From MAG-121220-bin8 sp002700465 (GTDB taxonomy: Bacteria > Bacteroidota > Bacteroidia > Flavobacteriales > Flavobacteriaceae): a stretch of DNA of 64,000 nt. The position numbers and the translations under genes were made by a program. Under the pieces are notes generated by a model. The model was not told the DNA's origin. It saw only the letters and a program-made list of their open reading frames with translations, and ran no database searches. The stretch spans positions 558,001 to 622,000 of the forward strand of contig CALSTO010000001.1 in NCBI GenBank assembly GCA_943789295.1. The letters are read 5' to 3'. Positions 58,701 to 64,000 of the stretch are shown in pieces. Each line of letters opens with the position of its first letter. Positions within the stretch are counted from its first letter, which is position 1.

Positions 58701-59352
58701 AAAGACCAGAAGGATCAAATAGGGCTGCAATAAATCTATTGTCAGGGTTTGAAAAAAGTCCTTCAAGCAATGCTTCAATGATTACTATTATAATGACACT
58801 TATAAATCCAACATATACATTTCTTGTAAACGTAACTACTCCAAAAATTATTGAACTGTAAAAAAAGAGGTTTGGAAGAATTACTATAAAATAAGCGTCT
58901 AAATATGATTTTAAATCGAAAGGATTAACAATATCTTGGTTAGTGCCAGGGAGTGTAAAACCAATAGAAACTGCTATAAAAATAGCTAGTATTACTAAGT
59001 TTACTATAAAAAATCCACTTAAAAACTTTGCCGCTAAATATTGAAATTTTGAAAATGGATAAGAGTAGAGTATTGTATGCATTTCAGATTCATAATCCCT
59101 ACTAATAGTTGACCCGATAATAGATGGATAAAAGAATATTAAAATGGATGCTGGTGCTGCAAATGCACCCAAAACAGCTAATGGAGAATTTACAATTTTT
59201 GAAGATCCAGTTGTTACTGTAATGGCGTCAAATATTCCAGCAGAGGCAGCAGAAATAAGCATACCAAGCATAAAAAATACAATAGTATATATATAAAAAG
59301 CAGGTCTATTGAACCAATATTTGATTTCGTTTAAAAAGATATTTAAGAACAT
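55708..59352 (-). CDS. ABC-2 transporter permease fused to M1 family aminopeptidase
   Basis: A 1214-residue fusion. Residues about 1-590 hold two ABC-2-type permease halves with roughly six membrane spans each, the first at 1-270 and the second at about 320-570. After one further span (about 575-592), residues about 600-1200 form an exported M1 metallopeptidase with HEVAHQWW near residue 935 and a downstream SESLSEYVS glutamate. This architecture is recurrent in Bacteroidota but not characterised to my knowledge. With the ATPase encoded 11 bases upstream it should form a transporter whose substrate is cut or sensed by the peptidase domain. Confidence 0.9.
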   Translation of the reverse strand: MFLNIFLNEIKYWFNRPAFYIYTIVFFMLGMLISAASAGIFDAITVTTGSSKIVNSPLAVLGAFAAPASILIFFYPSIIGSTISRDYESEMHTILYSYPFSKFQYLAAKFLSGFFIVNLVILAIFIAVSIGFTLPGTNQDIVNPFDLKSYLDAYFIVILPNLFFYSSIIFGVVTFTRNVYVGFISVIIIVIIEALLEGLFSNPDNRFIAALFDPSGLSASNYYTRYWTVSEQNELYLPLAELVIYNRLIFIALGSFVLLSIYKIFSFSQNAFTFSFSKKDSKRLTKSNFGGITKINLPKFNLDFSIKNDLKKLWSLSNIDFQYIIRNWSFVIIVILALLFNLIGLSELGNVFGTPTYPRTWKMLQAGATFTLFINVSTFLFASNLLHRSRNSNINQLIDTTPTPNWIFLGSKFIAIVKMQLVLLSLVMISGILFQTYSGYYDFEIGHYLYELIILSLISYVIWALLSFLIITLTTERLVGFFIMIVLFIGIPLLSLAGVEQSIFKYNAGTGFSYSDMDGYGSSLNRFFLYKIYWLSLGLVFYILTYLFYYRGLPSNLRERFSIAGSRLKGKYPKFLALFMLIFLSSGGYIYYETNVLNERTSSKERELETVEWEKKYKKYENYDQPRIVSVNVDVNIYPNSLDADASGTYSMVNKTSNTIDSLFLNHNDAISTFKFNKETDLVLEDTLYNFDIYRLKKPLYPGDSLKLSFSVKNKPNTRIRKNSSVVSNGTFINNRLFPTFGYPGGELTDDKTREKYDLPPNKLKPHPSDSTALGNTYISKDADWIDFEATVSTSKDQIAIAPGYLQKEWIDGDRRYFHYKMDSKILNFYAFNSGKYEVIQDQWNDVKLEIYYHKDHDYNLDRMMKGMKAALEYCSTNFSPYQHRQLRIIEFPRTAGGFAQSFPNTVPFSEDIGFIAKVDDSEDGGNDYAFFVSVHEVAHQWWAHQVIGADVLGATMLSESLSEYVSLKVIEQVNGKKKMRKFLKRSLDEYLTSRTFERKRENALMYNDGQGYIHYQKGSLVFYALSDYIGEKTLNKALSKYVKKVAFQEPPYTTSIDMVNHIKEVTPDSLSYLIKDMFETITLYQNRVVETKSQKLDNGKYKVDIEFKVSKYRNNEKGRAFYGEQERDSITYQTDDMKKPEYSVFLEDYVDIGIFGEDDDENETELYLKKHKISSIHNKVSIIVDKEPKEVGVDPYNKLIDTNSEDNRKKIEK

Positions 59353-59363
59353 GTATATGCTGT

Positions 59364-60251
59364 TTAGGAATTATTATTTTGATCTTCTTTTAATGCAATA
59401 AAATAGACATCGTCCAATTGAGGATCAGCTTTTTTAAACCCTGTCCCTGGACTTTTTTCAGAGAAAACTCTTATAGTTAGAGAATTATCAATATTATAAT
59501 TTGATGATAAAATATTAAATTCTTTTTCTGCATCTTCAAGATTTTCTCTTGAGACTGATTTAGTCCAAATTTTATTTTTTATCTCTTTAGTTGATTCTTC
59601 AGGCTTAATATGTTTTAATATTCTTCCACCGTTTAAAATTGCCATGTCGTTACAAAGTTCTTTAACATCGTCAACAATGTGAGTTGAAAAAATAACTGTA
59701 CTATTTGTCCCAACTTCTCTCAAGACATTTAAAAACCGTTGTCTTTCAGCTGGGTCTAATCCAGCAGTTGGTTCATCAACTATGATTAATTTTGGGTTGT
59801 TTAGTAGTAATTGTGCAATTCCAAATCTTTGTTTCATACCTCCAGAATATCCAGAAACATATTTTTTCTTTACATCTGTAAGATTTGTAATGTCAAGTAG
59901 TTCGTCAATCAGCTTTTTTCTTTCGTCTTTATTTGAAATTCCTTTAAGCTTTGCAAAATAATTTAATAATTTTTCTGCAGACATGTTTGGATAAACACCA
60001 AAAGATTGAGGTAAATAACCTAATGTTTTTCTTAGTGATATATTATCTTCAATAACATCGATATCGTTAAACTCTATTGAACCAGTATCAGGAGATTGAA
60101 GTGTAGCAATTGTTCTCATAAGTGTTGATTTCCCAGCTCCATTTGGTCCAAGTAAACCAAACATTCCTTTCCCAATTTTTAAACTTAAATCGTCTAATGC
60201 TTTTACTTTATTAGTGTATGTCTTTGATAAATTTTTTATTACTAAACTCAT
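59364..60251 (-). CDS. ABC transporter ATP-binding protein
   Basis: A 295-residue ABC ATPase with Walker A GPNGAGKST at residues 35-43, signature YSGGMKQR near 138, Walker B LIIVDEPTAGLDP near 156 and the switch histidine in STHIVDD. A C-terminal extension of about 80 residues follows the core domain. It precedes the ABC permease-M1 fusion by 11 bases and is surely its partner. Confidence 0.92.
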   Translation of the reverse strand: MSLVIKNLSKTYTNKVKALDDLSLKIGKGMFGLLGPNGAGKSTLMRTIATLQSPDTGSIEFNDIDVIEDNISLRKTLGYLPQSFGVYPNMSAEKLLNYFAKLKGISNKDERKKLIDELLDITNLTDVKKKYVSGYSGGMKQRFGIAQLLLNNPKLIIVDEPTAGLDPAERQRFLNVLREVGTNSTVIFSTHIVDDVKELCNDMAILNGGRILKHIKPEESTKEIKNKIWTKSVSRENLEDAEKEFNILSSNYNIDNSLTIRVFSEKSPGTGFKKADPQLDDVYFIALKEDQNNNS

Positions 60252-60367
60252 ATTTTGCTAATTTTTTTAAAGATGCTAAGATATCATTAATATTTAACAT
60301 GCTAAGTTGAATGTTTTATGTTTTTTCAAAATAAAATGAATTTCATTACATTTAAAGAAAAGCTACT

Positions 60368-61963
60368 ATGATTCAATCCTATAAACAGAAAGTTTTACTT
60401 GAAGATAAATATGATTCAATAATTGTTGGTTCTGGAATTGGAAGTTTATGCACAGCTGCTTTACTTTCAAAAGAAGGCAAAAAAATACTTGTTTTAGAAC
60501 GCCATTATACTGCTGGTGGATTTACTCATGTCTTTAAAAGAAAAGGGTATGAATGGGATGTTGGAATACATTATATTGGAGAAGTTCAGAATCCAAATGC
60601 TCCAATAAGAAAAATGTTTGATTACATCACTAATAACAAATTAAAGTGGTCAGACATGGGCGAAATTTATGATAAAATCATAATTGGAGATAAGCATTAC
60701 GACTTTGTAAAAGGTGTAAAAAACTTTAAATCAAAAATGTATGAGTATTTTCCAAATGAGAAAAATGCTATTGATAATTATGTTGAATTAGTTTACAAGA
60801 GCAATAAGTCAATGAAAAAGTTCTATATGGACAAATCATTGCCAGGTTTGCTAAGTAAATTGTTTGGTTTCTTTTTAAGAAAAGATTATTTAAAATTTTC
60901 AGGAAAAACAACTTATGAAGTTTTAAGTTCATTAACTAAAAATGAAGAATTAATTAAAGTTTTAACTGGTCAATATGGTGATTATGGTCTTCCACCAAAA
61001 CAAAGTAGTTTTGCTATGCATGCCAGTGTAGCAAAGCATTATTTTAATGGTGGAAGTTTTCCAATTGGTGGGTCCTCGGAAATTGCCAAATCAATTGATA
61101 AAGTAATTGAAAATTCTGGTGGAACAATTTTAGTTAATGCTGAGGCAAAAGAAATTATAATTGAAAACAACAAAGCTGTTGGAGTCGAAATGTATGATGG
61201 TAAGAAGTTCTTTTCTAATTTAATCATAAGTGGAACAGGGGTTTTTCAAACTTATAATCATCTTATTCCTAAAGATTTGAGTTATAAACATGGTTTTAAT
61301 TTGAATTTAAATAAAGTAAAACCCTCAGTTGCTCATGGTTGTTTATATATTGGATTAAATGGAACTTCTGAAGAACTTGATCTACCTAAAAATAATCTAT
61401 GGATTTATCCCGATAATATTGATCACGATACTGCAGTTGAAAATTACTTAAACGACAATGATTCTGATTTTCCTCTTGTATACATATCATTTGCATCATC
61501 AAAAGACCCTACATGGCAATCTCGATATCCTGGTAAAAGCACTATTGATGTAATAACATTATTACCTTACGAAAACTTTACAAAATGGGAGGGAAGTAGA
61601 TGGATGAAAAGAGGAGATGAATATAACAATTTGAAAGAAAAAATATCACAACGCCTTCTAAAACACTTATACGATCAACTTCCTCAGTTGAAAGGAAAAA
61701 TAGATACCTATGAGCTGTCTAGTCCTTTAACCACTAAAAACTTTGTCAATTACAGCAAAGGCGAATTATATGGACTCGATCACACTCCATCGAGATTCAA
61801 TCAAAAATTTTTAAGACCTAAAACTCCAATTAAAAACTTTTATTTAACTGGTCAAGATATTGTTTCTGCCGGAGTAGGTGGTGCTCTATTTTCGGGACTT
61901 ATTACAGCCGCCTCAATTACGGGAATTAATTTTATGAAAAAAATATATAAAAAAGAGGACTAA
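60368..61963 (+). CDS. FAD-dependent phytoene desaturase / retinol saturase-like oxidoreductase
   Basis: A 531-residue flavoprotein with the dinucleotide-binding motif IVGSGIGSLCTAALLS near residues 19-34, ERHYTAGGFTH near 45-55 and a C-terminal FAD site YLTGQDIVSAGVGGALFSG near 490-510. It resembles all-trans-retinol 13,14-reductase (RetSat) and CrtI/CrtD-type carotenoid enzymes. No other carotenoid gene is in the window, so the substrate is unresolved. An intrinsic terminator overlaps its last codons. Confidence 0.86.
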   Translation: MIQSYKQKVLLEDKYDSIIVGSGIGSLCTAALLSKEGKKILVLERHYTAGGFTHVFKRKGYEWDVGIHYIGEVQNPNAPIRKMFDYITNNKLKWSDMGEIYDKIIIGDKHYDFVKGVKNFKSKMYEYFPNEKNAIDNYVELVYKSNKSMKKFYMDKSLPGLLSKLFGFFLRKDYLKFSGKTTYEVLSSLTKNEELIKVLTGQYGDYGLPPKQSSFAMHASVAKHYFNGGSFPIGGSSEIAKSIDKVIENSGGTILVNAEAKEIIIENNKAVGVEMYDGKKFFSNLIISGTGVFQTYNHLIPKDLSYKHGFNLNLNKVKPSVAHGCLYIGLNGTSEELDLPKNNLWIYPDNIDHDTAVENYLNDNDSDFPLVYISFASSKDPTWQSRYPGKSTIDVITLLPYENFTKWEGSRWMKRGDEYNNLKEKISQRLLKHLYDQLPQLKGKIDTYELSSPLTTKNFVNYSKGELYGLDHTPSRFNQKFLRPKTPIKNFYLTGQDIVSAGVGGALFSGLITAASITGINFMKKIYKKED

Positions 61964-61979
61964 ACACGCCCTCTTTTTT
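61951..61979. terminator. Bidirectional intrinsic terminator between oxidoreductase and NTF2-like gene
   Basis: AAAAGAGG (61951-61958) pairs with CCTCTTTT (61970-61977) around an 11-base loop, with T-rich tails on both strands. The stop codon of the oxidoreductase (61961-61963) is within the loop. It can serve both convergent genes. Besides the rRNA terminator it is the only convincing one in the window. Confidence 0.7.
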
Positions 61980-61994
61980 ATTTTTCTACTAAAT

Positions 61995-62523
61995 TTATTT
62001 TTGAGATGCAGCTAGCTCAGCATCAAGCAATGTAGGGTCGAAAAAGTGATAAACATCTACAATTTTTTCATTTTCAAATCTGAATGCGTGATGTACCGGT
62101 ATTTGAATCTCATTTCCAGTAATTTTCCCTGTTGCAGTCCAATAGAACCATGCCAAAGACCAAACACTTCCATTATCATAAGTTGCAGTTGTTACATTGG
62201 TTGGTTGAATTTTACTATTAGAAATATCATCAAATAATGAGTGATGTAAAGCCGCCGCTCCAACCCATTCTTCTTTAGACACTTTGTTTGAATTGAAATA
62301 AAAATTTCCATCATCAGCCATCAGAGATGCAGAATCCTCAAATTTATTAGCAATATAATTATCCATAAGTTCTCTGGTTAGCATGGATTCTTTACTTGAA
62401 TCACTCAGTTACACCAGACCATCCACCAAATTCCATATTTGGTTCATGTTTTATTTGAATTAGTTCAGTTTCACAAGAAATAAATAATCCTAATGTAAGT
62501 GTAAGTAAAATTAATTTTTTCAT
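61995..62523 (-). pseudogene. NTF2/SnoaL-like lipoprotein gene, frameshifted
   Basis: Residues encoded by 61995-62408 form an NTF2-like (SnoaL) domain of about 130 residues (LMDNYIANKFEDSASLMAD, VWSLAWFYWTATGKI, VHHAFRFENEKIVDVYHFFD). A lipoprotein start lies upstream in another frame: ATG at 62521-62523 encodes MKKLILLTLTLGLFISCETE and runs 40 codons to a TGA at 62401-62403. The two join well at about 62401-62410 (GVTE then SDSSKESM) if one base is restored. This is either a real frameshift or a sequencing error; the downstream part alone has an ATG at 62384 but would lose its export signal. Confidence 0.72.
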
Positions 62524-62601
62524 ATTATAATATTTTATCATGAATATAAACTAATTTAAAACCTATTAGTTTTGATACTAATTTTAAACAATATTCTCAA
62601 T

Positions 62602-63014
62602 ATGAAAGTTTTAATGGATTATGTCAATGACAATACTTTTAAAGTTAAAAATGAGTCGAAATAATGAGCTTATTAATAGACATGTGTGATCCTGACAAAA
62701 AAAATCATCTTTCTCCAATGGAACTATTATTATCTGCAGTCACCTCATGTGCTGCTGTTGAAATTGTTTCTATGATAAAAAAAAGAAAAAGAGATTTTCA
62801 AAATATTTTAGCTGAAACCCATGGCGACAAGAGTTGATACTTCACCAAGGTATTTTTCTTCAATCGATATTAAATATTTTATTTATTCTAGACGATTTAA
62901 CAGAATAATGAGGCAGATAGATATATTTCTATGTCATTAGAAAAATATTGTTCAGTTGGGTCTACTATTAATGATAAAACTAAAATAAATCATAGCTTTG
63001 AAATTATCAGATAA
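62602..63014 (+). pseudogene. OsmC family protein gene, broken by several frameshifts
   Basis: An OsmC-like protein of about 135 residues is spread over all three frames. Recognisable pieces in order are MKVLMDYVNDNTFKVKNES (62602), LLIDMCDPDKKNHLSPMELL with SAVTSCAAVEIVSMI (62664-62837), VDTSPRYFSSIDIKYFIYS, then DDLTE, and NEADRYISMSLEKYCS to NHSFEIIR (end 63014). The catalytic-cysteine segments TSCAAVE and EKYCSVGS are both present. At least four single-base frame changes are needed (near 62660, 62835, 62893 and 62910). Few in-frame substitutions look damaging, which points to indels only. Confidence 0.75.
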
Positions 63015-63016
63015 TT

Positions 63017-63997
63017 TTACTGAGACAGAGTTTTTTGCATAAATTCTTTTGCAAACTTGAAAGATTTATTTCTCGCTGTTTTATTTCCTCCAATAGTTAC
63101 TCCTCTTTCTACACAGAAAAGAAATCCTATTTTTTGTAAAAAAGGATTTGTCATAGGAATATTTAGATAATTCATTAGAATATCACCATCTGTATTAACA
63201 TCAAACATACAATCTTTGAAACTATATCCATTTTCATTAAATTCTAATTCTCCTTCTCTATCAAACCCGTGATGCGAGTTTTCGTATACGGTTATATTAC
63301 ATTTTGATTTAGCTAATTTTTCTACAAATTCATCACAAGGTTTGCAGGTGTCCAATCGTCTAAGTTCACCTATTAAGAATATGTATTGGTGCTTCACTAA
63401 AATTCATTTCCTCAAAATCAAAAAAACATGGTGGATAAAAAGCTAAATGAGATGCGAAGTTTACTGATTGTCCTAAGGCTTTTAATTATTGGTTTCCACG
63501 CAGAAAACAAGGTTACTCCTCCACCTAAGCTCCATCCAGTAATTGAAATTTTATCTTTATCTATTGAGGGTGTTTTGATCGGAAGTTTCTCCAACGCTTT
63601 ATATGCATCAAATACCATTGCTGCTACAGTAACTTGATTTTGTTTTCCAACAGTTGATTTAATATTTCGACTTTTAAAACTATTTAATTCAAAGGTAGCA
63701 TAACCTAAATCTTGATACATTTTCATAGTAATCATAGTGATGGTTTTCCATCCCTCACTTCCAGCAACTCCAATTATTAATGGATATTTTTTATTAGGTT
63801 TTATAGTATCTATAGGAACTAGTTAATTGTCCAAATACATCTTGCTTTAGAACTTCTGGATTTAGAAATAATTTCGCTAAAACTGTAAGGGTTTGAACTT
63901 GTAAAAATATTTTTTCTTTGAAAAGCTTTGACGACCAACTTAAGATGAAGTTAAAGAAGAAAAATATAAGAAATAATTTGATCTTAGAGTTATGCAT
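63017..63997 (-). pseudogene. Dienelactone hydrolase family gene, broken by many frameshifts
   Basis: Reading from 63997 leftward, a signal peptide (MHNSKIKLFLIFFFF) is followed by pieces of an exported alpha/beta hydrolase in alternating frames: NPEVLKQDVFGQL, then IDTIKPNKKYPLIIGVAGSE, KMYQDLGYATFELNSFKSRN, the nucleophile GWSLGGGVTLFSAWKP, FASHLAFYPPCFFDFEEMNF, DDWTPA and the catalytic-histidine piece YENSHHGFD. About nine frame changes are needed, some as compensating pairs only a few codons apart (for example around 63348-63385). Both catalytic motifs are intact, so the parent gene was functional recently or the indels are sequencing errors. Confidence 0.75.
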
Positions 63998-64000
63998 TTT

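Noticed and set aside
62385..64000. Mobile element or prophage causing the broken genes at the right edge
   Set aside because: No transposase, integrase, terminal repeat or tRNA target is seen; the changes are single-base frame shifts within otherwise collinear genes.

Overview
The window is AT-rich, gene-dense chromosomal DNA of a Bacteroidota bacterium, almost certainly a flavobacterium (Flavobacteriia), and its compact layout suggests a streamlined aquatic lineage. The evidence is an rRNA operon with a Bacteroidota-type promoter (TTTG, 19 bases, TAnnTTTG), a 16S 3' end of the Bacteroidota form, no visible Shine-Dalgarno sites ahead of the genes, and many families typical of the phylum: DUF4294, DUF6048, DUF6452, DUF3810, DUF3822, the ABC permease-M1 peptidase fusion, and the mutL-rhomboid-rhomboid-EEP gene order. 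I do not assign a genus.

Layout. 1-4.5 kb: the 3' part of pyrD, acs, an M42 aminopeptidase and a DUF4294 protein. 4.5-9.8 kb: one complete rRNA operon (16S, tRNA-Ile-GAT, tRNA-Ala-TGC, 23S, 5S) with a clear promoter and a strong terminator. 9.7-14.3 kb: RNA-modification enzymes (an RlmL-like THUMP methyltransferase and RlmD) with a DUF6452 lipoprotein and a DUF6048 protein. 14.3-20.7 kb: a large secreted beta-propeller protein, a membrane HExxH protein, a cyclophilin-FKBP fusion lipoprotein and an NrnA-like phosphoesterase. 20.7-25.4 kb: a small membrane protein, mutL, two rhomboids and an EEP-family protein. 25.4-32.9 kb: rsmD, DUF3822, a membrane protein, a RecD-like helicase, kdsB, an acyltransferase, yebC, an epimerase-like protein and gcvT. 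32.9-36.7 kb: an exported M1 and an exported S9 peptidase. 36.7-41.4 kb: the thrABC operon. 41.5-48.8 kb: clpC, gyrA, a TPR protein and an NlpC/P60 peptidase. 48.8-50.6 kb: a CstB-like persulfide dioxygenase-rhodanese and an exported rhodanese. 50.6-55.7 kb: accessory exported, membrane and hypothetical proteins. 55.7-60.3 kb: the ABC-M1 fusion and its ATPase. 60.4-62 kb: a carotenoid/retinol-type oxidoreductase.

The last 1.6 kb (about 62.4-64 kb) is different. Three adjacent genes (an NTF2-like lipoprotein, an OsmC protein and a dienelactone hydrolase) are recognisable but broken by roughly a dozen single-base frame changes, while the preceding 62 kb shows no broken gene. This suggests poor sequence quality, for example a contig edge, more than biology, but decay is not excluded.

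I saw no CRISPR array, prophage, insertion sequence or integrase. The most noteworthy structural feature is the packing of convergent genes: several pairs share a 4-base interlocked stop or abut exactly, leaving no room for intrinsic terminators. The rRNA terminator itself encodes the C-terminus of the opposing methyltransferase gene. The best candidate for an uncharacterised system is the overlapping pair of a single-pass membrane protein and a DUF3822 (actin-like fold) protein next to rsmD.
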